Of a stretch of DNA of 64,000 nt, positions 17,681-26,053 are shown one piece after another. The stretch lies in contig OY781965.2 in NCBI GenBank assembly GCA_963677395.2, positions 2,604,001 to 2,668,000 on the forward strand. Direction: 5' to 3'. Under the pieces are notes generated by a model. That model saw only the letters and a program-made list of their open reading frames with translations, did no database searches and was not told the DNA's origin. The stretch's first letter is position 1; every line of letters starts with the position of its first letter. Source of the DNA: G963667975 sp963677395. GTDB taxonomy: Bacteria; Bacteroidota; Bacteroidia; Bacteroidales; G963667975. The position numbers and the translations under genes are program-made.

Positions 17681-19108
17681 TTATTTCAGCGTTTTGGCAA
17701 GCCAATTTGAAATAATTTGAAGTACTTCCGGGGAAATAGTTTCCTCAATATCGGAATATTCATCAGGAGAACCACTTTTGGCATGTTGAAAAAGGTGATT
17801 CAACCCTACAAGTTTTTTAATTTCAAAGTTTCTGTTTTTCGCTTTTTTCAATGCTTTTTTAATAGCCTTAAGGTTTTCATCAGCTGGAACTTGTAAATCA
17901 AGGCTTCCATTAATTGCCAATACTGGTTGTTTAACCTTTTTTAAATACAATGAAGGTTCAAAACTTACAAACGAACGAAACCAAGGTGTTGTAACAGATT
18001 GAATCAAAGCTTCATTTTGTGCAGGTGAAATACCCAGTTCTTTTCGTTCTTCAGGAGAAAGTGAATTCGAAAAATCTGTAGTTATTTCCTTAATTCTCTG
18101 TTGCGCTAAAACATTATCAGTATTATTACGTAATGCACTGTAAATCTTTTTATTTTGACCAATCAACCTATCTATAAGTTTCGTTTTTATTTTATCAGCA
18201 TTATAAATTAATCTTGTTTGAGATATTAAAATCTGTTCTCCGCTTGTTCCTGGCCCTGCCATCAATACTATTGCCGCTAAATCTTTTCGATAAGACGCAA
18301 TATATGGAGCGATCATTCCTCCTTCACTATGACCAATTAATGCAATTTTAGAAGAATCGACATTAGGATGTCCTTTCAAATAATCAACAGCCGCTTCTAC
18401 ATCTTTTGCAAAATCATAAGTAGTTGCATTTGAGTATATTCCCTCTGATTTTGCAACCCCCCTGTCATCAAAACGCAATACAGCAAAACCTGCTTTTGTC
18501 AGATAATCAGAAAGCACCAAAAAAGGTTTGTGCCCAAGAAGTTCTTCATCGCGATTTTGAGGCCCGGATCCACTGATCAGAATAATAGCAGGATATGTTT
18601 TTTTGAAATCGGGATATGTTAATGTTCCAGAAAGATATATATGTTCTTCTTTATTTTCAAATACAACCTCTTCTGTAACGTAATTATAAGGCGGTTTGGG
18701 CTCCTGAGGGCGATTAAATGCGGAAGCATTTTCCGTTTTATGAAATACCAATTGTTCTTTAAATATGCTTTGTTTGAACAATCCTGTAATCGTAGAATCC
18801 TGAAAATTAATTTTACCTTTAAAATTAACACCCAATGACCTAATTTTCAATCTAATACTGTCATTAGAGAGTTGTAAGTCAGTAACAGGAATATCATACG
18901 CACTTTGTAATGGACTGTCTAAAACTGCATTTAAGCTATCTTTTTCCGTTTTGGTAATTTTTAATATTAGTGGCAAATTTTTGTTTTGAGACTGAAGATT
19001 TGCTTTCCAAAACCCGGAAACGAAGGAATTAGTATCTTGCGAATGAAGTAAAAAAGGACTTAACACAATGATTATCAAAAGTCCTAATTTGATTTTATGT
19101 AGTTGCAT
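17681..19108 (-). CDS. Secreted alpha/beta hydrolase (S33-like) with N-terminal beta domain
   Basis: 475 residues; signal peptide ending LLHSQ (about residue 24), so periplasmic. Residues 25-125 form a small beta-rich domain found in front of many Bacteroidota serine hydrolases. The hydrolase domain (about 145-475) has the oxyanion motif ILISGSGPQNRDE (177-189), the nucleophile elbow GHSEGG with Ser261, a likely Asp in INGSLDLQVP and His in GLNHLFQ. Close relatives are annotated as S9/S33 or dienelactone-type hydrolases; the substrate is unknown. A -7 box TAATTTTG lies at 19128-19135 on the same strand. Confidence 0.88.
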   Translation of the reverse strand: MQLHKIKLGLLIIIVLSPFLLHSQDTNSFVSGFWKANLQSQNKNLPLILKITKTEKDSLNAVLDSPLQSAYDIPVTDLQLSNDSIRLKIRSLGVNFKGKINFQDSTITGLFKQSIFKEQLVFHKTENASAFNRPQEPKPPYNYVTEEVVFENKEEHIYLSGTLTYPDFKKTYPAIILISGSGPQNRDEELLGHKPFLVLSDYLTKAGFAVLRFDDRGVAKSEGIYSNATTYDFAKDVEAAVDYLKGHPNVDSSKIALIGHSEGGMIAPYIASYRKDLAAIVLMAGPGTSGEQILISQTRLIYNADKIKTKLIDRLIGQNKKIYSALRNNTDNVLAQQRIKEITTDFSNSLSPEERKELGISPAQNEALIQSVTTPWFRSFVSFEPSLYLKKVKQPVLAINGSLDLQVPADENLKAIKKALKKAKNRNFEIKKLVGLNHLFQHAKSGSPDEYSDIEETISPEVLQIISNWLAKTLK

Positions 19109-19127
19109 AGTGTTGGTAAAAACGATT

Positions 19128-19135
19128 CAAAATTA
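19128..19135 (-). promoter_or_regulatory. -7 box upstream of the secreted hydrolase
   Basis: TAATTTTG on the minus strand matches TAnnTTTG and ends 20 bases before the start codon. No TTTG was seen at the -33 distance. Confidence 0.35.
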
Positions 19136-19349
19136 ATCATTTCGATCATTTGTTGACATTTCTTCCTAAAAACAAAAGTCGTCTTCACTTTTTTTAACAC
19201 ATTTACACAATACACTATTTGCATATATCAGAAAAACTGCACATTAGCTATATATACTCTGATTAGAAAATCAAATTTTCTGCTGCAAAAACGGAGAATT
19301 CAAGCTCATTCAAAAAAATGAAGTATCTTAGCTGCAAAATCAAGTGAAT

Positions 19350-19850
19350 ATGAAAATTGAAAAAAACACGGTAGTCGGTTTGTCATATACCCTGACTTAT
19401 GACGATGCTGAAGGTGAATTAATAGAAAAAGTTGTTCGTGAAGAACCCCTTATTACTTTAATTGGCTATGAAAATCTTCTGGAAACTTTCGAACAAAATA
19501 TATTGGGAGAACAAGCTGGTGACAAATTCGAATTTACTATTGATGAAGAAAATGCATACGGCGAATATGATGAAGAAAACGTAGTTGATGTCCCTAAAAA
19601 TGTATTTGAACAAGAAGGCAAATTTGATTCAGAAATTGTTTACGTTGGAAATATTATCCCAATCAACGATCCTGATGGAAATGAATACTTTGCAGAGGTT
19701 GTTGAAATAAATAATGAAATCGTAAAACTGGATTTCAACCATCCCCTTGCAGGCGAAACTCTTCACTTTGTTGGTGAAATTGTTTCTGTAAGACAAGGAA
19801 CTCCTGAAGAAATTGAAATGGGTGATGCCTTTGGAAATGACGAAGAATAA
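19350..19850 (+). CDS. SlyD-like FKBP-type peptidyl-prolyl isomerase
   Basis: 166 residues from the ATG at 19350; a GTG two codons upstream is possible. Cytosolic, no signal peptide, strongly acidic. The FKBP domain is split by an IF (insert-in-flap) chaperone domain (about 70-125): TVVGLSYTLTYDDAEGELIE, then LIGYENLLETFEQNILG and AYGEYDEENVV, then NHPLAGETLHFVGEIVSVR. This layout is that of SlyD. The His-rich nickel tail of E. coli SlyD is absent; the C-terminus is short and acidic. Single gene followed by a terminator. Confidence 0.9.
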   Translation: MKIEKNTVVGLSYTLTYDDAEGELIEKVVREEPLITLIGYENLLETFEQNILGEQAGDKFEFTIDEENAYGEYDEENVVDVPKNVFEQEGKFDSEIVYVGNIIPINDPDGNEYFAEVVEINNEIVKLDFNHPLAGETLHFVGEIVSVRQGTPEEIEMGDAFGNDEE

Positions 19851-19871
19851 GTCTGAAACTCAATATGAGAT

Positions 19872-19904
19872 AAAAGCTTGGTTTAATCAACCAGGCTTTT
19901 TTTT
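19872..19904 (+). terminator. Rho-independent terminator after the SlyD-like gene
   Basis: A 12-base stem AAAAGCTTGGTT / AACCAGGCTTTT with one T-G wobble and a 5-base loop is followed by a run of T. Confidence 0.8.
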
Positions 19905-19937
19905 GTACTTTCACAATTTCAAATCAGCTTGAAAAGC

Positions 19938-22763
19938 ATGGAAACATTTCTCGAAAAATCATTTCGATACATCATTTCGAAACCTGATTATAATCCGGAA
20001 AATACCTGTTTGGTATATCCGAACAGAAGAGCTGGAATATTTCTAAAAAAGTACTATTCTGAATCAAACTCAAACACTAACTGGCTTCCAGATTTATTTG
20101 CCATTCAAGATTTTATATTCGCTGTTACAGACTTACAAAAAGCTGATCCCGTTGAAATTTCATTTATTTTGTATGAAATTCATTTAGAAACGGAAATAGA
20201 TAACCGTCGTTCTTTTGAAGAATTTTTGCCATTTTCTCAACTTCTGATTAGTGACATTAATGAAATAGATTTTTACAATGTAAATACAAGCAATCTGTTT
20301 GGATATCTTACCGAAAGCAAAGCGATTCAACTATGGAATCCTGAAAAATCAGAACTTACTGAATTTGAAAAATCTTATCTGCGTTTTTACCGTTCTCTTG
20401 AAACATACTATAATCTATTAAAGAGCAAGCTATTATGCAATAACAAAGCTTATGAAGGTTTGGCATATCGGATTTTTCTTGAAAAACTTGAATCAGGAAA
20501 GATTAACATTCCTTGGGATAAAGTTTACTTTATCGGTTTTAATGCATTGAATTATTGTGAACAGAAAATAATCCAAATGCTGGAACTTGAAAACAAAGCA
20601 GAAATGCTCTGGGATGCGGATGTTTACTATTTACATGATAATGAGCATGAAGCGGGCGTATTTTTACGCAAATACCTAAAAAACAACACAAATGAAAGGT
20701 GGATTTCAAATTATTTCGCATCAGAAAACAAGAAAATTGAAATAATGGGAATTCCAGGAAACAGTAATCAGGCATTGCTTGCCGGAAAACTGATTCAAGA
20801 AGAAATCAATCATGATATTGAAAATCTGCAAAATACGGCAGTAGTACTCGCTGATGAAAATCTACTCCTTCCCTTTTTAAACTCACTCCCCGAAAGTATT
20901 CAAAATATTAATGTTACAATGGGGTATCCGTTAAAGCTAATCTCTTACTATGATTTTGTAATCCGGTATATTCAATTACACGAACATCGAATATCTGGTA
21001 ATTCTAAAAATCAGTTTTTTGCTACAGATGTAATTTCTTTTATTCAACATCCGGTTTTTATAAACCATTTTTCACAATCTGGAATAATTAAAGATATTAT
21101 CAAAAGTCTTCGTTCTGGTTTTTTTGTTTCTGAAAAAAAATTGAATGAATTATCACTTCATTTTTCAAGTATCAACAAATTCATAAACAGCTATTTAAAC
21201 ACATCTATTTCAAGTGTAAATCAAGTATTGAAACAGATCATTTCAATTATTGATACAATCAAAATTTCGCAAAACATATCTCAGGAAAATACGTTGGAAA
21301 ACGATATGCTATATTCTATTGAACTTGTTATTTGTCAATTGGATAAGTACTTACAATCATTTCCATATATCGAAACTCTCACTCTGCTTCGAAAAATATT
21401 TCAGCAATTGGTATCCGTTTCCAGATTGCCTTTTTTTGGAGAACCATTAACAGGATTACAGGTAATGGGCATGCTCGAAACTCGAAATCTCGATTTTAGA
21501 AATATAATTATTCTATCCGTTAACGAAGGAATTTTACCTGCAGGAAAAAGTGGTAATTCATTGATTCCTCATGATATACGAAGAGATTTTTGCTTACCGG
21601 TAACTCGTGAAAAAGATGCGGTATTTGCCTATCATTTTTACAGATTATTACAAAGAGCTGAAAACATAACACTTATATATAATTCTGAACCTGATAAAAT
21701 GAATGGTGGTGATATAAGTCGGTTTATCCTTCAACTTCAGGATGAACTACCCCGTTTCAATCCTTCTATCAAAATAAAGCATCAAATAATTGAATCTAAA
21801 TTATTTACAGAGAAACAAACAAACAAGATATTCGTTGCCAAAAATCATGAAATTATTAATCAACTGGGGGAAAAAGCTGAATATGGATTATCACCAACAT
21901 CTTTAAGTGATTATGTACAATGTCCTTTGAAATTTTATTTAAAATCATTGCTACATTTAAAAACGGAAGAGCAGTCAGATAAAACAATAGATGCCAGAAT
22001 ATTTGGTACAATTATCCATGAAGTTTTACAAACTGTTTATACTGAATTTGGAAACAGTCCTTTGACAATTGAAACATTAGAACATGTTAACAAAGAGAGG
22101 ATTACTACATTGGTAAAAGTATTGTTTGAAAAAAACTGGCCTAATGGAAATATTGAAAGTGGAAAGAATTTGCTTTACTTCCAGATGGCTGTAACTCAAA
22201 TTATGAGCTTTATAAAACTGGAAAAAGAAAAAATAAGGCAATGGTTATCTGAAAATAAACTCCTTTCTATTATTGGAATGGAAAAGGAACTCAATTCAAA
22301 TATAGAACTAACGAATAAATCCGTAAGCATTGTAAAAATTAAAGGAACTGCAGACAGAATAGATAAACTGGGAAATATTTTCAGGCTGATTGACTATAAA
22401 ACAGGAAAAGTTGATCAGAACAAAGATTTAAAAATAGCGGTACTGGATGATGTTTTTACAGACCCAAAACTTGCAAAAAGTTTACAGTTAATGATTTATT
22501 GCTGGCTACTTGCTAAAAATGTTACCGATCATAACTTTCAATGCATTCCCGGAATTATATCTTTTAAAAAGATCAATAGTGGCCTATTTAATATTAAGAT
22601 TGATAAAGATGATTTGATTGTAGATAGTTCTGTTATTCAAGTATTTGAAAACGGATTCATTCAACTTTTAGAAGAAATTTTCAATCCGGATATTCCGTTC
22701 ACTCAAACTTCAGATATAGAAAACTGTAGTTATTGTGATTATGTAAACATTTGCCATCGTTAA
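19938..22763 (+). CDS. AddB-like PD-(D/E)XK nuclease with Fe-S cysteines
   Basis: 941 residues from ATG at 19938 (TTG nine bases upstream is the alternative). The N-terminal 600 residues are a degenerate helicase-like fold as in AddB, starting CLVYPNRRAGIFLKKY. The C-terminal nuclease domain has LSPTSLSDYVQCPLKFYL, GTIIHEVLQ, GTADRID and LIDYKTGK, which gives the His, Asp and Asp-x-Lys of the RecB-family site. One Cys in QCPLKFY and C-x2-C-x5-C at the very end (CSYCDYVNIC) are the four ligands of the AddB iron-sulfur staple. AddB works with the AddA helicase-nuclease on DNA double-strand ends; no addA lies next to it here. The lipid kinase gene follows after 10 bases. Confidence 0.88.
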   Translation: METFLEKSFRYIISKPDYNPENTCLVYPNRRAGIFLKKYYSESNSNTNWLPDLFAIQDFIFAVTDLQKADPVEISFILYEIHLETEIDNRRSFEEFLPFSQLLISDINEIDFYNVNTSNLFGYLTESKAIQLWNPEKSELTEFEKSYLRFYRSLETYYNLLKSKLLCNNKAYEGLAYRIFLEKLESGKINIPWDKVYFIGFNALNYCEQKIIQMLELENKAEMLWDADVYYLHDNEHEAGVFLRKYLKNNTNERWISNYFASENKKIEIMGIPGNSNQALLAGKLIQEEINHDIENLQNTAVVLADENLLLPFLNSLPESIQNINVTMGYPLKLISYYDFVIRYIQLHEHRISGNSKNQFFATDVISFIQHPVFINHFSQSGIIKDIIKSLRSGFFVSEKKLNELSLHFSSINKFINSYLNTSISSVNQVLKQIISIIDTIKISQNISQENTLENDMLYSIELVICQLDKYLQSFPYIETLTLLRKIFQQLVSVSRLPFFGEPLTGLQVMGMLETRNLDFRNIIILSVNEGILPAGKSGNSLIPHDIRRDFCLPVTREKDAVFAYHFYRLLQRAENITLIYNSEPDKMNGGDISRFILQLQDELPRFNPSIKIKHQIIESKLFTEKQTNKIFVAKNHEIINQLGEKAEYGLSPTSLSDYVQCPLKFYLKSLLHLKTEEQSDKTIDARIFGTIIHEVLQTVYTEFGNSPLTIETLEHVNKERITTLVKVLFEKNWPNGNIESGKNLLYFQMAVTQIMSFIKLEKEKIRQWLSENKLLSIIGMEKELNSNIELTNKSVSIVKIKGTADRIDKLGNIFRLIDYKTGKVDQNKDLKIAVLDDVFTDPKLAKSLQLMIYCWLLAKNVTDHNFQCIPGIISFKKINSGLFNIKIDKDDLIVDSSVIQVFENGFIQLLEEIFNPDIPFTQTSDIENCSYCDYVNICHR

Positions 22764-22773
22764 ACTTATAATT

Positions 22774-23142
22774 ATGAACAATGAATTTCACAAACGAATA
22801 CGTAGCTTCGGCTATGCCTTTAACGGATTTATATGGGCTTTTAAAACTCAGAGGAACCTTCAGATTCATATAATTGTCCTCATTCTGGTGGTAATTTTTG
22901 GCATTTTTTTAAATGTAAATTTATCAGAATGGATTGTTTTTTTTATATGTTTTGCATTGGTAATCAGTGCCGAACTTTTCAATACTGCACTTGAAAAATT
23001 AACTGACATTATATCTCCTGAATATAATGAGCAAGCCGGAAAAGTAAAGGATCTTGCTGCCGCCGCTGTTTTATTCTCAGCATTAATTTCAGTAATTTGT
23101 GGATTGATTATCTTTGTGCCTAAGATTTTACAACTACTCTAA
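22774..23142 (+). CDS. Diacylglycerol kinase / undecaprenol kinase
   Basis: 122 residues, a small integral membrane kinase with three hydrophobic helices (about 30-50, 53-73, 95-118). Family motifs: the N-terminal RSFGYAFNGFIWAFKTQRNLQIH, the metal-binding ELFNTALEKLTD and KVKDLAAAAVL. DgkA-family enzymes of this kind phosphorylate diacylglycerol or undecaprenol at the inner membrane; the substrate cannot be told from sequence. It lies between the nuclease gene and an N-acetylglucosamine-kinase-like gene with 9-10 base gaps. Confidence 0.93.
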   Translation: MNNEFHKRIRSFGYAFNGFIWAFKTQRNLQIHIIVLILVVIFGIFLNVNLSEWIVFFICFALVISAELFNTALEKLTDIISPEYNEQAGKVKDLAAAAVLFSALISVICGLIIFVPKILQLL

Positions 23143-23151
23143 TTCAAAAAT

Positions 23152-23991
23152 ATGATTTTAATCGCAGACAGTGGCTCAACAAAAACGGAATGGTGTTTAG
23201 TACAAAGCAATGGTGAACGCAAAACATTTCAGACTATAGGAATGAACCCTTATTTCATTGATCAACAAGGGGTAAACTACGTTTTAATTAAAGACTTACA
23301 TCCATATATTGACCAAAAAAGTATAACTAAGCTTTACTTTTATGGTTCAGGATGTTCCTCTATTACTCAAAATGAAACCATTGCCTCTCCAATGGAAGAT
23401 TTTTTCAAAAACGCCGATATATACATTGAGCATGATTTATTGGGTGCAGCACGTTCTCTTTGCCAGCGAGAACCAGGTATAGCATCTATACTTGGAACTG
23501 GTTCAAATTCATGTTTATATGACGGACTCAATATTATTGAAAACGTTCCTTCTGTTGGTTATGTTTTAGGAGATGAAGGAGCTGGATCTTACATTGGCAA
23601 ACAATTAATATCTCTCTATTTAACAGGCGATTTACCATCTAATTTGGCTAAAATATTTGAAGAAACATACCATCCAGATTTAAACGAAGTACTAGATCTG
23701 GTTTATAAAAAACCATTTCCAAACAGATATTTAGCATCATATACCCGATTTCTCTCCGACAATATTCATGATGCTTTTGCACACAATCTTGTAAAAGATG
23801 CATTTTTGGCTTTTTTCCGTCGTCAGATTATGAAATATACAGATTATCAAAAAGTTCCGGTTCATTTTACGGGTTCTGTTAGCTACTATTTTCAAGAAAT
23901 ACTTAAAGAGACAGCTTCTGAAGTTGGAATTCATGTTGGTAGAATTGCAACAAACCCGATGGAAGGACTTATTCAATATCATACATCTTAA
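23152..23991 (+). CDS. BadF/BadG/BcrA/BcrD ATPase family, N-acetylglucosamine kinase-like
   Basis: 279 residues, ASKHA sugar-kinase fold. Phosphate 1 motif ILIADSGSTKTEWCLV at the start; phosphate 2 region IASILGTGSNSCLYDG (about 111-126); GYVLGDEGAGSYIGKQL (about 137-153); adenosine motif VHFTGSVSYYFQ near 236. This is the pattern of eukaryote-type NAGK and bacterial N-acetylglucosamine or glucosamine kinases, which recycle amino sugars of the cell wall. The precise sugar is inferred, not shown. Likely co-transcribed with the lipid kinase. Confidence 0.87.
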   Translation: MILIADSGSTKTEWCLVQSNGERKTFQTIGMNPYFIDQQGVNYVLIKDLHPYIDQKSITKLYFYGSGCSSITQNETIASPMEDFFKNADIYIEHDLLGAARSLCQREPGIASILGTGSNSCLYDGLNIIENVPSVGYVLGDEGAGSYIGKQLISLYLTGDLPSNLAKIFEETYHPDLNEVLDLVYKKPFPNRYLASYTRFLSDNIHDAFAHNLVKDAFLAFFRRQIMKYTDYQKVPVHFTGSVSYYFQEILKETASEVGIHVGRIATNPMEGLIQYHTS

Positions 23992-24117
23992 AGGAATATT
24001 AATAAAGCTTGCAAGTTATTTAAACAGGCAAATTACTTTGCTCTTTCAATTCTATTTCTGCAATTAGATTATCCGTATTCACGGAAAAAGTTGTATGTTT
24101 GCTTGTTAAAAACTAGC

Positions 24118-24894
24118 ATGAAAACCAAAGAAGAAATTGTTGGAAACTGGTTGCCAAGGTACACTGGCACTCAACTCGATGAATTTGGACAATATATCCT
24201 TTTGGTTAATTTCCAGAAATATGTTGATATGTTTGCTAAGCAGTATAATATTCCGGTTCAGGGGTTAGATCGCTCTATGCCCTGTGCTACAGCAAACAAT
24301 ATCACAATTATTAACTTTGGAATGGGTAGTGCAAATGCAGCTACTATTATGGATTTACTAGGGGCTATTAAACCTAAAGCAGTATTATTTTTAGGAAAAT
24401 GTGGTGGATTAAAAAAGAAAAATCAATTGGGTGATTTAATACTTCCCATTGCTGCAATACGCGGAGAGGGTACTTCAAAAGATTATTTTCCACCCGAAGT
24501 TCCTGCACTTCCGGCATTTAGCCTTCAAAAAGCAATTTCAACCGCTATTCGGGAATCCCATCGTGATTACTGGACAGGAACTGTATATACCACAAACCGC
24601 AGGGTTTGGGAACACGATGAAAAGTTCAAAGATTATCTGCGCAGTACACGTTGTATGGCAATAGATATGGAAACAGCAACCATCTTTGTTGTTGGTTTTG
24701 CAAATCATATACCAACAGGAGCACTACTTCTGGTTTCCGACCAACCTATGATTTCCGAAGGAATTAAAACAGAAGCTAGTGATAAAATTGTAACTGCAAA
24801 TTTTTTAGAAGATCACCTCCACATCGGTATTGAATCATTAAAACAACTTATTTATAATGGTCTTACTGTAAAACATCTTCGCTTCGACGATTAA
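24118..24894 (+). CDS. amn: AMP nucleosidase
   Basis: 258 residues from ATG at 24118; the frame extends nine codons further upstream but MKTKEEIVGNWLPRYTG is the usual Bacteroidota N-terminus. It hydrolyses AMP to adenine and ribose 5-phosphate. The purine phosphorylase fold is seen in INFGMGSANAATIMDLL, VLFLGKCGGLKK, AIRGEGTSKDYFPPEVPA, and AIDMETATIFVVGF with the catalytic MET-E, and LVSDQP with the catalytic Asp. This is the short form lacking the N-terminal domain of E. coli Amn. Confidence 0.93.
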   Translation: MKTKEEIVGNWLPRYTGTQLDEFGQYILLVNFQKYVDMFAKQYNIPVQGLDRSMPCATANNITIINFGMGSANAATIMDLLGAIKPKAVLFLGKCGGLKKKNQLGDLILPIAAIRGEGTSKDYFPPEVPALPAFSLQKAISTAIRESHRDYWTGTVYTTNRRVWEHDEKFKDYLRSTRCMAIDMETATIFVVGFANHIPTGALLLVSDQPMISEGIKTEASDKIVTANFLEDHLHIGIESLKQLIYNGLTVKHLRFDD

Positions 24895-24904
24895 TACAAT
24901 TCAC

Positions 24905-25903
24905 ATGACCGTAGATCAGATACTTACTAATCTTAAAAAGAAAATTTATCATCCGGTTTATCTTCTTCATGGTGAAGAGCCATATTATATTGATGTGGTT
25001 AGTGATTTTATCGAAAATAACGTACTCGATGAAATCGAAAAAGAGTTTAATCAAACAGTCCTATATGGTCGTGATGTTGATGTTGCTTCGGTAGTCGCAA
25101 TGGCAAAACGTTACCCGATGATGAGTAATCATCAGGTAGTTATTGTTAAAGAAGCTCAGGATTTAAACAAGATTGAAGAACTCAATTCTTACTTTGACAA
25201 TCCATTAGAATCAACAATTCTTGTTCTATGCCATAAATACAAAAAGGTTGATAAACGCAAAGCATTTACCAAAACAGTAGAAAAAAAAGGAATCCTTTTT
25301 GAGTCAGCAAAATTATATGATGATAAAATTCCGGACTGGATTACACGATATGTTCAGGAACGTAGTTTCACTATTAATCTGCGAACTGCCCAGCTTCTGA
25401 CAGAGACTTTAGGTAATGATTTAACCAAGATCGTAAATGAACTTTCAAAGTTATTTATTAACCTTCCAGCTCAAAGCGAAATCACGCCTGAACTAATAGA
25501 ACGCAACATTGGAATTAGTAAAGATTTTAATATTTTTGAGTTTCAAAAAGCGCTTGGCGAACTCAATATACTGAAATGCAATCAAATAACAAATTATTTT
25601 GCTGCAAACCCAAAAGAAAATCCACTTCCTAAGCTCATTGCAGTTTTACATGGCTTCTTTGTAAAAATCATGATTTACCATCAAAACAAAACACTTCAAC
25701 AAAAAGATATAGCTGCATTACTTGGTGTAAATCCATATTTTTTGAAGGATTATCAAAAGGCTGCCAATAGTTTTCCTATTTCAAAAGCAGCAAACAATAT
25801 TGGGATTTTACGTGAATATGATTTGAAATCAAAAGGAATTGGAAGTGTTTCTGCTTCAGAAGGAGAACTGATGAAAGAGATGCTTTTTAAACTCATCCAT
25901 TAA
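24905..25903 (+). CDS. holA: DNA polymerase III subunit delta
   Basis: 332 residues, normal length. It opens the sliding clamp as part of the clamp loader. Domain I starts YHPVYLLHGEEPYYIDVVSDFI with the conserved G-E-E/D-x-[YF]. PMMSNHQVVIVKEAQDL and LVLCHKYKKVDKRKAFTKTVEKKG follow. Domain III (about 210-332) is helical with GELNILKCNQITNYFAANP and the conserved L-L-G-V-N-P-Y-F-L. As in other delta subunits no Walker A is present. Starts 10 bases after amn. Confidence 0.93.
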   Translation: MTVDQILTNLKKKIYHPVYLLHGEEPYYIDVVSDFIENNVLDEIEKEFNQTVLYGRDVDVASVVAMAKRYPMMSNHQVVIVKEAQDLNKIEELNSYFDNPLESTILVLCHKYKKVDKRKAFTKTVEKKGILFESAKLYDDKIPDWITRYVQERSFTINLRTAQLLTETLGNDLTKIVNELSKLFINLPAQSEITPELIERNIGISKDFNIFEFQKALGELNILKCNQITNYFAANPKENPLPKLIAVLHGFFVKIMIYHQNKTLQQKDIAALLGVNPYFLKDYQKAANSFPISKAANNIGILREYDLKSKGIGSVSASEGELMKEMLFKLIH

Positions 25904-26016
25904 ATTTTAACACAATTCGAAACAAAACATATAAATAAAGTCATGCTTAACAGATATTTAACCTCAACTTATTATGGTTCAGTACATACCAGCCTTAATT
26001 GCATATAATTAATCAT

Positions 26017-26024
26017 TATTTTTG
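26017..26024 (+). promoter_or_regulatory. -7 box upstream of the TonB-dependent receptor
   Basis: TATTTTTG matches TAnnTTTG and lies 29 bases before the ATG. A TTG at 25999-26001 is only 15 bases upstream, shorter than ideal. Confidence 0.4.
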
Positions 26025-26053
26025 CTCGTTTTACAACGATTGAGAAAAACAAC

